A stretch of 64,000 nt of DNA. It comes from JAKFWF01 sp963741505 (GTDB lineage Bacteria; Pseudomonadota; Alphaproteobacteria; Rhizobiales; Hyphomicrobiaceae). The first letter of the stretch is position 1, and the number at the start of each line of letters is the position of its first letter. The stretch is from NCBI GenBank assembly GCA_963741505.1, contig CAVUIJ010000013.1, forward strand, positions 310,001 to 374,000, given 5' to 3'. The position numbers and the translations under genes were made by a program. Of the stretch, positions 17,823-27,096 are shown one piece after another. Below the pieces are notes generated by a model. It had not been told where the DNA came from. It searched no databases and was given only the letters and a program-made list of their open reading frames with translations.

Positions 17823-18674
17823 ATGTCGACGTCGCCCGCAGCCGCCTGGCCGATCGCCTCGAGCGATGGGCGCAGCGCGCGCCGGCGGCCGCGGCGGCGT
17901 GGTGCGTTGCGCAGTGCCGGCTTGGCGCTGGCGCTGTTGGCGGCGGCGATCGCCGGCAGTGTCGCGGTGCTAACCCTCGCCGACACACCCTATGCCGATG
18001 CGAGCGACACGCCTGCGCGCCATAGCGTGATCGCGCAACTCGATGCGCTGGCCGGGCGGATCGGCCTTGGGCTCGACCAGATCGAGATCTCAGATCATCG
18101 CTTCACCTCCGACAGCGATATTCTTGACGCCGTCGATCTGGCCAATGTGCACTCCTTCATCCGCTTCGACAGTATTGCGATCCGCGCCCGCATCGAGCGT
18201 CTGGCCTGGGTCGATACCGTCACGATCGAGCGGCTGCTGCCGAACCGGGTCGCCATTCGCGTTACCGAGCGCCGTCCGTATGCGGCCTGGGATCGCGGCC
18301 CGCGCGACATTCTGATCGACGCCACCGGGCGGCCACTGGCGACCGTCGCGCGCAATTCGGCGCCGGACCTGCCCCGTGTCGCCGGCGAGCACGCTCCGGA
18401 AGACGCGCGCCGGCTGCTCGATCTGGTCGCCGCCTACCCCGACGTCGCCCAGCGCCTGGCGCAGGCCGAGCGTGTATCAGGCCGGCGCTGGCGGCTGGTG
18501 CTGCGCGACGGCAGCCGCGTCGAGCTGCCGGCCGACGCCGACGCAGCGGCACTCGCCATGCTGGTCGAGCCGCGGCCGGAAGGGCGGCTCATCGACGTTG
18601 CCGCCGGCGTCATCGACCTGACCGTGCTGCGCCGCATCACGATCCGCCCTTCGCCGTCCGTGAAGCGGAGCTGA
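17823..18674 (+). CDS. ftsQ: Cell division protein FtsQ
   Basis: A 283-residue bitopic membrane protein of the divisome. A basic cytoplasmic tail (RRRPRRRG) leads into a membrane helix (about 30-50). The POTRA domain follows, with QIEISDHRFTSDSDILDAV and WVDTVTIERLLPNRVAIRVT (about 85-165), then the beta domain. The ATG at 17823 has AGAGGA just upstream. FtsQ links early cytoplasmic and late periplasmic division proteins. The stop is 4 nt before the GTG of ftsA. The usual upstream neighbours ddl and murB are absent. Confidence 0.88.
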   Translation: MSTSPAAAWPIASSDGRSARRRPRRRGALRSAGLALALLAAAIAGSVAVLTLADTPYADASDTPARHSVIAQLDALAGRIGLGLDQIEISDHRFTSDSDILDAVDLANVHSFIRFDSIAIRARIERLAWVDTVTIERLLPNRVAIRVTERRPYAAWDRGPRDILIDATGRPLATVARNSAPDLPRVAGEHAPEDARRLLDLVAAYPDVAQRLAQAERVSGRRWRLVLRDGSRVELPADADAAALAMLVEPRPEGRLIDVAAGVIDLTVLRRITIRPSPSVKRS

Positions 18675-18678
18675 CGCC

Positions 18679-19944
18679 GTGGCCCAATCGAAGCGCACGG
18701 CGATATCGGGCGGCCGTAACCGTCATCCCAGGGTGATCGGCGTGCTCGATATCGGCACCGCCAAGATCTGCTGCCTTATCGTCACCGAGAGCAACCCGCC
18801 GCGCCTTGTAGGATTTGGCCACCAGCGCGCCCGCGGCATCAAGGCCGGCATCGTCGTCGATCTCGACGAGGCCGAGCAGGCGATCCGCGCCGCTGTGGCG
18901 CAGGCCGAACGACAGGCAGGCGTGACGCTCGAAGCCGTGCACGTTGCGATCGCCGGTGGCCAGTTGCAGTCGGAACACTTCACAGCCACCGCACAGATCA
19001 CCACCGGTATCGTCAGCAACACCGATATTGGCCGCGTGATCGATGGCGCCCGCCATTTCTGCGAGCGCGACGGCCGTGCCCTCGTCCACCTCAACCTGAT
19101 CGCCTACCGGCTCGACGCCTCGCCTGGTGTGCGCGATCCGCGCGGCATGGCCGGCCGCATCCTGGCCGGCGACATGCATGCCGTCACCGCCGACGACGGC
19201 CCGGTGCGCAACCTCAGCCTGCTGGTGGAGCGCTGCTTCCTCAGGCCGGTCCGATTGACCCCGGCAGCCCTCGCCAGCGCCCGGGCCGTCGCGACGGCGG
19301 AAGAAATGCGTGCCGGCGTCACCGTGATCGACATCGGCGCCGGCACCACCTCGGTTGGCGTCATTGCCGATGGCCACGACATATTCGCGGCCAGCGTTCC
19401 GATCGGCGGCAATCACCTGACATTCGACATTGCGAGCGCATTGCACACGCCGCTTGCAGAAGCCGAGCGAATCAAAGTGCTTTATGGCACAATGGTGGAA
19501 GCCAGCTCGGATGAGCGCGACATCGTGACTTATCCACGATCGAATGAGTCCGAGGTGGAGTTGTATCAGACAACGCGTGCGCAGATTCGTGCCATCATAA
19601 CACCGCGCGTGGAGAGTTTGCTGAACCAGGCCATCGAAAAGCTTGTGGCGAGCGGGCTGCAGGCCTATGGGGGAGGCAGGTTCGTTCTGACCGGCGGTGG
19701 TGCGCAACTTGTGGGCCTGCCGATGTTCGCGGGTCGGCTCCTGGGAGCACCCGTTCGCGTTGCGGCGCCGCGGCCTTTGGCGGGCATGAGCCCGAGTTCT
19801 TGTACACCTGCGTTCGCGACAGCCATCGGACTGGTGGCTGCGGCGGCAAATGCGGCGACCCTGGCCCCTGCCGAGCCGCGGGTGGCCATGTCGGATGGCG
19901 GTTATCTCGGCCGGGTCGGCCAATGGTTGCGTGAAGCGTTCTGA
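18679..19944 (+). CDS. ftsA: Cell division protein FtsA
   Basis: A 421-residue actin-like ATPase that tethers FtsZ to the membrane. The phosphate-1 motif is VLDIGTAKICCLIV (about 22-35), the phosphate-2 motif is VIDIGAGTTSVGV (about 216-228), and the adenosine motif is FVLTGGGAQLVGL. The C-terminal amphipathic membrane-targeting helix reads GRVGQWLREAF. The start is GTG at 18679, consistent with its 4-nt spacing from ftsQ. Confidence 0.92.
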   Translation: MAQSKRTAISGGRNRHPRVIGVLDIGTAKICCLIVTESNPPRLVGFGHQRARGIKAGIVVDLDEAEQAIRAAVAQAERQAGVTLEAVHVAIAGGQLQSEHFTATAQITTGIVSNTDIGRVIDGARHFCERDGRALVHLNLIAYRLDASPGVRDPRGMAGRILAGDMHAVTADDGPVRNLSLLVERCFLRPVRLTPAALASARAVATAEEMRAGVTVIDIGAGTTSVGVIADGHDIFAASVPIGGNHLTFDIASALHTPLAEAERIKVLYGTMVEASSDERDIVTYPRSNESEVELYQTTRAQIRAIITPRVESLLNQAIEKLVASGLQAYGGGRFVLTGGGAQLVGLPMFAGRLLGAPVRVAAPRPLAGMSPSSCTPAFATAIGLVAAAANAATLAPAEPRVAMSDGGYLGRVGQWLREAF

Positions 19945-20004
19945 AGACGCAGCAGCGCGGCGGGCCAGCCGGCCGCGCGCAAATTGAGCCCAGGTGGAAC
20001 GGGG

Positions 20005-21645
20005 ATGAACATCAAGCTCGAGCTGCCCAAGCTGACCGATCTGCGCCCACGCATCACCGTGATCGGTGTCGGCGGTGCGGGCGGCAACGCGATCAACAAC
20101 ATGATCGCCTCGGGCCTGGAGGGCGTCGAATTCGTCGTCGCCAACACCGACGCCCAGGCCCTGGCGCAGTCGAGCGCGGAACATCGCATTCAATTGGGCG
20201 TCAACCTGACCGAAGGCCTTGGCGCCGGCTCACGCCCCGAGATCGGCCAGGCCGCGGCGGAAGAGGCGCTCGACGAGATCCGCGCCCAGATCTCGGGCTC
20301 GCATATGGTCTTCGTCGCCGCCGGCATGGGCGGCGGCACCGGCTCGGGCGCGGCCGGCGTCATCGCCCGCATCGCCAAGGAACTCGGCGTCCTCACCGTC
20401 GGCATCGTCACCAAGCCATTCCAGTTCGAGGGCGTCCGTCGCATGCGCGTCGCCGAGGCCGGCATCACCGAGCTCGCCCGCTACGTCGACACCCTGATCG
20501 TCATTCCGAATCAGAACCTGTTTCGCATCGCCAACGAGCGCACGACATTTGCCGAAGCCTTCGTGCTGGCCGATCAGGTGCTCTATTCCGGCATCGCCTG
20601 CATCGTCGACCTGATCGTCAAGGACGGCTTGATCAACCTCGATTTCGCCGACGTCCGCACCGTCATGACCGGCATGGGCACGGCGATGATGGGCACTGGC
20701 GAAGCCAGTGGCGAGCGCCGCGCCATCGTCGCTGCCGAGGAGGCGATCACCAACCCGCTGCTCGACGACGTCTCGCTCAAGGGCGCCCGCGGCTTGCTGC
20801 TGTCGATCATCGGCGGCAAGGACCTGACACTCTATGAGGTCGACGAGGCGGCGAGCCGCATCCGCCAGGAAGTCGATCCGGAAGCCAACATCATCGTCGG
20901 CGCCTCGTTCGACGAAACCATGGCCGACCGATTGCGCGTGTCGATCGTCGCCTCCGGCATGGCGCGCAGCGATGAGCGTGCTACCGCGCCGTTGCACGCT
21001 GCAGCCGGCCGGGCCGCGCCGCCGCCGATCCCGGGCCATCCGCACGGTCATCAGAGCGCAAACAACGAGAACCTGACGAACCTGCTTTCCAAGGCAATGG
21101 AGCCGGGCCAGGCGCCGCCCCCGCGCGAACAGACGATCTGGCAGGCACCCGGGGACGTGAGGATCCAGCACAACCTGCCGCCGATCGGCCTGCCGGCAAC
21201 CCCGATGCAGTTGTCGCCGCAGCCACAGGCTGCCACTGCCGAAAGCTTCGCACCGCGCCGCACGCAGGAGTTGCCGCAGCAGTTGCGACGGATGCCGGAA
21301 GTTGACGATTTTCCACCGGTTGGCCAACGTGAATACCGGGCTCGCGCGGCATCGCCCGACACCGCCTCGGCCGTCGGCCCGCGAGTTTATCACGGCGCCC
21401 CTGCAGCCCCGCCGCGCAAGCCCGGGCTGTTCGAGCGGCTGACCGGTCGGGCGCGCCGCGATAGCGAATCACCGCAAGCCAGAAGCGCTGTTTATCCACA
21501 GGCCGCGCTGCGCGGCGAGCACCCTGGCACCGCGACCACGAAACCGGGGGCTGGATCGCGCGCTCAATCCGATGCTCAGCGCGCTTCGAGCGGACAGCCT
21601 CAAGACGCTGAACTACCAGCGCTTTTCAATCGCGACCGGACTTGA
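20005..21645 (+). CDS. ftsZ: Cell division protein FtsZ
   Basis: A 546-residue tubulin-like GTPase that forms the division ring. GVGGAGGNA is at 21-29 and the tubulin signature GGGTGSG at 109-115. The globular domain ends near residue 320 and is followed by a long Pro/Gln/Arg-rich linker typical of alphaproteobacteria. The C-terminal peptide is AELPALFNRD, a divergent form of the usual IPAFLRRQ-type partner-binding peptide. I use the ATG at 20005 (GGAACGGGG upstream), since similarity starts at MNIKLELP; an in-frame TTG at 19984 is less likely. Confidence 0.93.
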   Translation: MNIKLELPKLTDLRPRITVIGVGGAGGNAINNMIASGLEGVEFVVANTDAQALAQSSAEHRIQLGVNLTEGLGAGSRPEIGQAAAEEALDEIRAQISGSHMVFVAAGMGGGTGSGAAGVIARIAKELGVLTVGIVTKPFQFEGVRRMRVAEAGITELARYVDTLIVIPNQNLFRIANERTTFAEAFVLADQVLYSGIACIVDLIVKDGLINLDFADVRTVMTGMGTAMMGTGEASGERRAIVAAEEAITNPLLDDVSLKGARGLLLSIIGGKDLTLYEVDEAASRIRQEVDPEANIIVGASFDETMADRLRVSIVASGMARSDERATAPLHAAAGRAAPPPIPGHPHGHQSANNENLTNLLSKAMEPGQAPPPREQTIWQAPGDVRIQHNLPPIGLPATPMQLSPQPQAATAESFAPRRTQELPQQLRRMPEVDDFPPVGQREYRARAASPDTASAVGPRVYHGAPAAPPRKPGLFERLTGRARRDSESPQARSAVYPQAALRGEHPGTATTKPGAGSRAQSDAQRASSGQPQDAELPALFNRDRT

Positions 21646-21919
21646 TCAGATCACTGTTTCAACAGCATTTGCCGTAGCCATTGCGGAATGAAACAGATCG
21701 TAACAAGGCGTAAGAAACCGTGATTTGTCCCCAGGCGAAATAGCGAGCTATCGTTCGTCTACAGGGACAGAGTTGAGATAGCTGGATGGCAGGGCACTGT
21801 TAGCTAATTCAGGCAGCCGACTCTGAAGGACAGACTACCTACTGGGCACATGGGGGATGGTTTCGAGCAGGGTTTGGGAACCTTGTTCGATCCATCGAGG
21901 ATCGAGGGACAGCGCTCAT
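21646..21919. other. Intergenic region ftsZ / lpxC
   Basis: A 274-bp gap. Direct inspection shows a partly palindromic segment around 21728-21772 (TGTCCCCAGGCG and ATAGCGAGCTAT, then CTACAGGGACA), which could fold in RNA or terminate the fts transcript. A TTGAGA at about 21773 could be a weak -35 for lpxC. Nothing here is convincing enough to name. Confidence 0.35.
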
Positions 21920-22858
21920 ATGTCGAAGCGATTCATCGGCGCACGACAAACTACAATTGTGCGTGAGATCGAGTTGAAGGGCACGGGGGTGCACAGTGGA
22001 GCACCGGTATCGCTGGTGCTCCACCCTGCCGAAGCCAATACTGGGCTTCGCTTCATCGTCAGCAAGCGCAGGCGCATCGTGGCAGAAATTCCTGCCGATG
22101 TGCGGTTTGTGAAGAATCTCACGCTTTGCACCGTCATAGGCGACGACACTGGCGCCAGCGTCAGCACCGTCGAGCATCTGTTGGCCGCCCTGCGCGGTCT
22201 CGGCGTCGATAACTGCTATATCGAGGTCGACAGCAAAGAAGTGCCGATCATGGACGGCAGCTCGGCACCATTCGTCGAGGCCATTGACGAGGTCGGCATC
22301 CGCGAGTTGTCGGAGCCGCGCACATTCTTGAAGGTTCTGAAGCCGGTCCGCGTCGAGGACGGCGATTGCTGGGGCGAAATCGCACCGCACAGTGGCTTCC
22401 ATCTCGACATCGAAATCGATTTCGACACGGCTATCATCGGCCGCCAGCGTCTCGCGCTGGAGATGTCGCCCAGCGTATTCCGCACTGAGATCTCGCGCGC
22501 CCGCACTTTCGGCTTCATGCGCGACGTCGAGCGGCTATGGAAAGCCGGCCTCGCGCTCGGCGCCTCGCTCGACAACACCGTGGCCATCGGCGACGACCGC
22601 ATTCTCAACCGCGAGGGCCTGCGCTACGCGCAAGAGTTCGTCCGCCACAAGTTCCTTGATGCCGTCGGCGATCTGGCGCTTGCCGGTCATCCCATTCTTG
22701 GCGCCTACCGCTCGGTCCGTGGCGGCCATCGTCTCAATGCCCACGTGCTGCAGGCCCTGCTGGCGGATGCCACCGCCTGGACGATGGTGCAGGCGCCGCG
22801 GGTACGCGAGCAGGCGGTTTTCCGCACCTCGCCAATCGCGCTCGCCGCCGGCGAGTGA
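21920..22858 (+). CDS. lpxC: UDP-3-O-acyl-N-acetylglucosamine deacetylase
   Basis: A 312-residue zinc amidase catalysing the committed step of lipid A synthesis. The first zinc ligand is H86 in STVEHLLAAL; the second site lies in the VRHKFLDAVGDL segment; the late catalytic histidine is in RGGHRLNAH. PIMDGSSAPFV is the conserved substrate loop. The ATG at 21920 is preceded by GAGGGA at about 10 nt and matches the family N-terminus; an upstream in-frame start at 21857 is not supported. It follows ftsZ, as in the dcw clusters of many proteobacteria. Confidence 0.92.
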   Translation: MSKRFIGARQTTIVREIELKGTGVHSGAPVSLVLHPAEANTGLRFIVSKRRRIVAEIPADVRFVKNLTLCTVIGDDTGASVSTVEHLLAALRGLGVDNCYIEVDSKEVPIMDGSSAPFVEAIDEVGIRELSEPRTFLKVLKPVRVEDGDCWGEIAPHSGFHLDIEIDFDTAIIGRQRLALEMSPSVFRTEISRARTFGFMRDVERLWKAGLALGASLDNTVAIGDDRILNREGLRYAQEFVRHKFLDAVGDLALAGHPILGAYRSVRGGHRLNAHVLQALLADATAWTMVQAPRVREQAVFRTSPIALAAGE

Positions 22859-23039
22859 ACCGTGTCGATTTCGCACTAGCGGCTGTTTCGTTCGCCGGCA
22901 GTCGGTACGCTGCCTTGGCATCGCCTCAGTTCAGCTGAATATCGCTGTGTGGCAATCGTCCTCGTGCTTTGCGGTATGCGCGAACTCGTGTGCTATCTTG
23001 AAGGCACAATTTGACGGCTGGCTGGGAACTTGAAGCCGG

Positions 23040-23900
23040 ATGATGATGCGCAACCTTGCCAAAATGCTGCTGCTCACAGGCGCCCTCGGCGCCGGCATCG
23101 CCCTGGGCGGTTGCTCGTCGTCAAGCGACGCCGCCAAGGCCGCGCTCAACCCCGATCCGCCGGACCGCATGTACGCCATCGCCGATGCCTTCATGGCCAA
23201 GGGCAAGTGGGAAGACGCCGCCAAGAAATTCGAGGATCTCGACCGCGATCACCCGTATGCGCCGGAAGCCCGCCGCGCCATCGCGATGTCGTCCTATGCC
23301 TACTACAAGGCTGGCAAATACCCAGAAGCGATTGCCAATGGCAAGCGCTACACCACCATGCATCCGGGCACCAAGGAGGCGGCACTTGCGCACTACGTGG
23401 TGGCGAGTTCCTACTACGACGAGATACGTGGGCCGGACCGTGACCAGTCGAACACCCGCAAGGCGCTGGCCGAGTTCAAGGCGCTGAAGGCGCGGTATCC
23501 AGACAGCCAGTACGCCAAGGACGTCGACAATAAGATCCGCATCTGTGAGGATTCGCTCGCCGCCGCCGAGATGGTGGTCGGCCGCGCCTATCTGAAGCAG
23601 AAGCACTACCAGTCGGCGATCAATCGCTTCAAGGTGGTGGCGACCGAGTACCAGACCACCCAGCACGTCGAAGAGGCGCTGATGCGCCTGACCGAGGCCT
23701 TCATGTTGCTCGGCATCAAGAATGAGGCGCAGAACGCGGCGGCGGTGCTCGGCCACAACTTCCCCGACTCGCAGTGGTACAAGGACGCCTACGCGCTGCT
23801 GCAGTCGGAAGGCATGGCACCGCGCGAGGAAGGCAACTCGTGGCTGAGCAAGGCCTGGCAGGGCATCAAGGTGCCGAAGCTGTCGTTGACCTCGCAGTAA
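23040..23900 (+). CDS. bamD: Outer membrane assembly lipoprotein BamD
   Basis: A 286-residue lipoprotein of the BAM complex. The signal peptide ends in a lipobox (IALGGC, Cys at about 25), and the body is made of TPR-like helical repeats (for example AKGKWEDAAKKFEDLDRDHP and YYKAGKYPEAI). The start has three consecutive ATG codons (23040, 23043, 23046), so the exact one is uncertain. It sits between lpxC and ligA; in many alphaproteobacteria recN would come next, but it is missing here. Confidence 0.9.
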   Translation: MMMRNLAKMLLLTGALGAGIALGGCSSSSDAAKAALNPDPPDRMYAIADAFMAKGKWEDAAKKFEDLDRDHPYAPEARRAIAMSSYAYYKAGKYPEAIANGKRYTTMHPGTKEAALAHYVVASSYYDEIRGPDRDQSNTRKALAEFKALKARYPDSQYAKDVDNKIRICEDSLAAAEMVVGRAYLKQKHYQSAINRFKVVATEYQTTQHVEEALMRLTEAFMLLGIKNEAQNAAAVLGHNFPDSQWYKDAYALLQSEGMAPREEGNSWLSKAWQGIKVPKLSLTSQ

Positions 23901-24031
23901 GCGCGACGCAATTCTCGCCCTCCGCCGGATGCGGAATTGATTGCATCACACGCTTGTGGAATCCTGCAGCGATGCCAGCCGTCGGGTGATTTTGCTTGGC
24001 GCATCACGCATGACCGCAAGGTGAGACAGCA

Positions 24032-26155
24032 GTGGCGACGCGCTCCAAAGCATCGACCGAGGCATTAACTGAGGCCGCAGCCGAACTCGAGCGGCTGCGC
24101 GCCGAGATCACCCGCCACGACCAGCTCTATTTCGGCAAGGATGCACCGGAAATCTCGGACGCCGAATACGATGCGCTGCGCCGCCGGCTCGACGCGCTCG
24201 AGGCGCAGTTCCCACGGCTCAAGACGCCCCAGAGCCCGTCGGCGAAGGTCGGCGCCGCGCCCGCTGAAGGCTTCGGCAAGATCCGGCACGCGGTGCCGAT
24301 GCTGTCGCTCGGCAATGCTTTCGAGGACAGCGACGTCGCCGAGTTCAGCGAGCGCGTTCGTCGATTTCTGAATATCGCCGCCGACCGGCCACTGGCCTTC
24401 ACCGCCGAACCCAAGATCGACGGCCTGTCGATTTCGCTGCGCTACGAGCATGGTCGCTACGTGCAGGCCGCCACCCGCGGCGATGGCTCCGAGGGCGAGA
24501 ACGTCACCGCCAACGTCGCGACGATAGCTGAGATCCCGAAGGCGCTGCGGCGCGGCGCGGGCGATCAGATCCCCGACGTCATCGAAGTGCGCGGCGAGAT
24601 CTATCTCAGCCATCACGACTTCCGACGCCTCAACGAGGCGCAGGCGACGAGCGGACAGAAGGTATTCGCCAATCCACGCAATGCGGCAGCCGGCTCCTTG
24701 CGGCAGCTGGATGCAACGATCACCGCCGGGCGTCCGCTGCGCTTCTTCGCCTATGCGTGGGGTGAGATATCGCAGCCGCCGGCCGATACGCAGTCGGGCA
24801 TGATCGAGCGGTTCGCCAAGTGGGGCCTGCCCACGAACCCGTTGATGCGCTTATGCGAGACCGCCGACGAACTGCTCGCCTATTACCGCGAGATCGGCGC
24901 GAAGCGCTCGAAGCTCGGCTACGACATCGACGGCGTCGTCTACAAGGTCGATCGGCTCGACTACCAGGAGCGGCTAGGCTTCGTCAGCCGCGCCCCCCGC
25001 TGGGCGATCGCCCACAAGTTCCCGGCCGAACAGGCGATGACGACGCTCACCGGCATCGACATCCAGGTCGGCCGCACCGGTGCGCTGACGCCGGTCGCGA
25101 AGCTGCAGCCGGTCACCGTTGGCGGCGTCGTGGTCTCGAACGCGACGCTGCACAACGAGGACGAAATCGCGCGCAAGGACGTGCGGGTCGGCGACACCGT
25201 CGTCGTCCAGCGTGCCGGCGACGTGATCCCGCAGGTCGTCAGCGTGGTGCTGGACAAGCGGCCGCATGGCGCCAAGCGTTTCGCGTTCCCGCACACCTGC
25301 CCGGCGTGCGGATCGGCTGCTGTCCGCGACACCGACGAAGAGGCCGGCACCGCCGAAGTCGTGCGCCGCTGCACCGGCGGCCTGACCTGCCCGGCGCAGG
25401 CCAAGGAGCGGCTGAAGCATTTCGTTTCCCGCAATGCCTTCGACATCGAAGGCCTCGGCGACAAGCAGATCGAGGCATTTTACGACGACGGCCGCATTCG
25501 CCAGCCGGCCGATATCTTCACGCTCGCCGATCGCGACCGCGACTCGCCGACCAAGCTCGCCGATCAGAAGGGCTTCGGCCAGAAGTCGGTCGAAAAGCTG
25601 TGGGCGGCGATCGACGCGCGCCGGAGGGTGCCGCTCGACCGCTTCATTTTCGCACTCGGCATCCGCCACATCGGCGAAGGCACCGCCCGCGATCTCGCCA
25701 AGGCCTATGGCTCCTACGAAGCTTTCCGCGCCGGCGTCGACGCGGCGGTCGCCGGCGGCCACGGCAGCGAGGCCTACCAGGACATCGACAACATCGAAGG
25801 CATCGGCGAGACCGTGGTCGACGCCCTGATCGACTTCTTCGGCGAGAAGCACAACATCACTGCGGTCGACGATCTCCTGGCGCACATCACGGTCGCGCCA
25901 TTCGCGCGCGTCACCACATCGAAATCGCCGGTGACCGGCAAGACCGTCGTGTTCACCGGCACGCTCGGCCGCATCACCCGCAGCGAGGCGAAGGCCCAGG
26001 CCGAGCGGCTCGGCGCCAAGGTCGCGGGCTCGGTATCGAAGAAGACCGACTACGTGGTGGCGGGCGAGGACGCCGGCTCCAAGCTCACCAAGGCGCGCGA
26101 ACTCGGCGTCGCCGTGCTGACGGAAGAAGAGTGGCTGCAGCTGATCGGCGGCTGA
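24032..26155 (+). CDS. ligA: NAD-dependent DNA ligase
   Basis: A 707-residue replicative DNA ligase. The adenylation lysine is in EPKIDGLSIS (K128), a four-Cys zinc module (CPACGS and CTGGLTCPAQ) lies near residues 425-455, helix-hairpin-helix repeats follow, and a C-terminal BRCT domain spans about 625-705 (GKTVVFTGTLGRITRSEAKA). The start is GTG at 24032 with GGTGAGA upstream. Last gene of the dcw-linked block on the plus strand. Confidence 0.94.
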   Translation: MATRSKASTEALTEAAAELERLRAEITRHDQLYFGKDAPEISDAEYDALRRRLDALEAQFPRLKTPQSPSAKVGAAPAEGFGKIRHAVPMLSLGNAFEDSDVAEFSERVRRFLNIAADRPLAFTAEPKIDGLSISLRYEHGRYVQAATRGDGSEGENVTANVATIAEIPKALRRGAGDQIPDVIEVRGEIYLSHHDFRRLNEAQATSGQKVFANPRNAAAGSLRQLDATITAGRPLRFFAYAWGEISQPPADTQSGMIERFAKWGLPTNPLMRLCETADELLAYYREIGAKRSKLGYDIDGVVYKVDRLDYQERLGFVSRAPRWAIAHKFPAEQAMTTLTGIDIQVGRTGALTPVAKLQPVTVGGVVVSNATLHNEDEIARKDVRVGDTVVVQRAGDVIPQVVSVVLDKRPHGAKRFAFPHTCPACGSAAVRDTDEEAGTAEVVRRCTGGLTCPAQAKERLKHFVSRNAFDIEGLGDKQIEAFYDDGRIRQPADIFTLADRDRDSPTKLADQKGFGQKSVEKLWAAIDARRRVPLDRFIFALGIRHIGEGTARDLAKAYGSYEAFRAGVDAAVAGGHGSEAYQDIDNIEGIGETVVDALIDFFGEKHNITAVDDLLAHITVAPFARVTTSKSPVTGKTVVFTGTLGRITRSEAKAQAERLGAKVAGSVSKKTDYVVAGEDAGSKLTKARELGVAVLTEEEWLQLIGG

Positions 26156-26196
26156 GGCGCGCTGCGACCGCCATTCGTGCGCCGGACGGGCCGCCA

Positions 26197-27096
26197 TCAC
26201 TTCTCAGCCGCCCGCACCCGTTCGCGATGCCACACGTATAGCCCCGAGACGATGATGACCGCGGCGCCGGCCAGCGTCCAGTTGTCGGGTATGTGAGCGA
26301 ACATCAAGAAGCCGACCACCACCGCCCATACAAACAGGCTGTAGTTATACGGCTGCAGCAACGCCGGCTCGGTCATGCCGAGCGCCCGGATCAACGCCGT
26401 GTGCCCGAGGCTGCCCATGACCGCGATCGCCGCCAGCAAGGCCCAGCCTTGTGCATCCGGCCACTGCCACACTGACGGGCCGACCAGCGTCGTGGCGCCA
26501 AGCCCGGCGAGCGCCGTGTAGAGCGTCGTCGTCTCCGGTCGGTCGACGCGGGCGCATAGCCGCACCAGGATCTGGTACAGCGCCCACATCGCCGCGCCGG
26601 CGAGCACGATCAGCACCGGCGGCTCGATCTTCTCGAAGCCGGGGCGAATGATCAGCAGCACGCCAATGAACCCGACGACGACGGCGGCCCACCGCCGCGG
26701 GCCGACCTTCTCCCCCAGCATCGGCACCGAAAGCGCCACCACCAGCAGTGGCGCCACCGCTGCGACGGCGTGCACGTCGGCGAGCGGCATCAGCTTGAAG
26801 GCGAACATGAACATGCCACTCTCGATCACCAGCAGCACCGCCCGGAACGTCTGCAGCAGCGGCCGCTGGCTGCGTGCCAGTGTCCATATCGAGCCACCCT
26901 TGCTCTGGCGGCGCAGCATGGCCACCGCCAGGCAAGTGAACACGATGTTGCGGACCCACAGGATCTGCGGGATCGGCAGCGTCTGCGAAACGATCTTGGT
27001 CAGCCCGTCCATCACTGCGAAGATGAACATCGCCGCCAGCACCAGCAGGATGGCGATGGTGGCTCGGCCGGGGCGCTGGTCGGGCGCTGCCGTCAC
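26197..27096 (-). CDS. EamA/DMT-family transporter
   Basis: A 299-residue integral membrane protein with ten hydrophobic segments in two EamA repeats. The GTG start at 27096 overlaps the TGA of the upstream gene (GTGA at 27093-27096). A longer in-frame start at 27198 would run through the upstream transporter and adds a hydrophilic, non-homologous leader. The two adjacent EamA genes are paralogous only at family level. Substrate unknown. Confidence 0.83.
   Translation of the reverse strand: MTAAPDQRPGRATIAILLVLAAMFIFAVMDGLTKIVSQTLPIPQILWVRNIVFTCLAVAMLRRQSKGGSIWTLARSQRPLLQTFRAVLLVIESGMFMFAFKLMPLADVHAVAAVAPLLVVALSVPMLGEKVGPRRWAAVVVGFIGVLLIIRPGFEKIEPPVLIVLAGAAMWALYQILVRLCARVDRPETTTLYTALAGLGATTLVGPSVWQWPDAQGWALLAAIAVMGSLGHTALIRALGMTEPALLQPYNYSLFVWAVVVGFLMFAHIPDNWTLAGAAVIIVSGLYVWHRERVRAAEK

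Noticed and set aside
24820..26241. 473-codon ORF overlapping ligA in another frame
   Set aside because: Arg/Pro-rich shadow of ligA with no domain.
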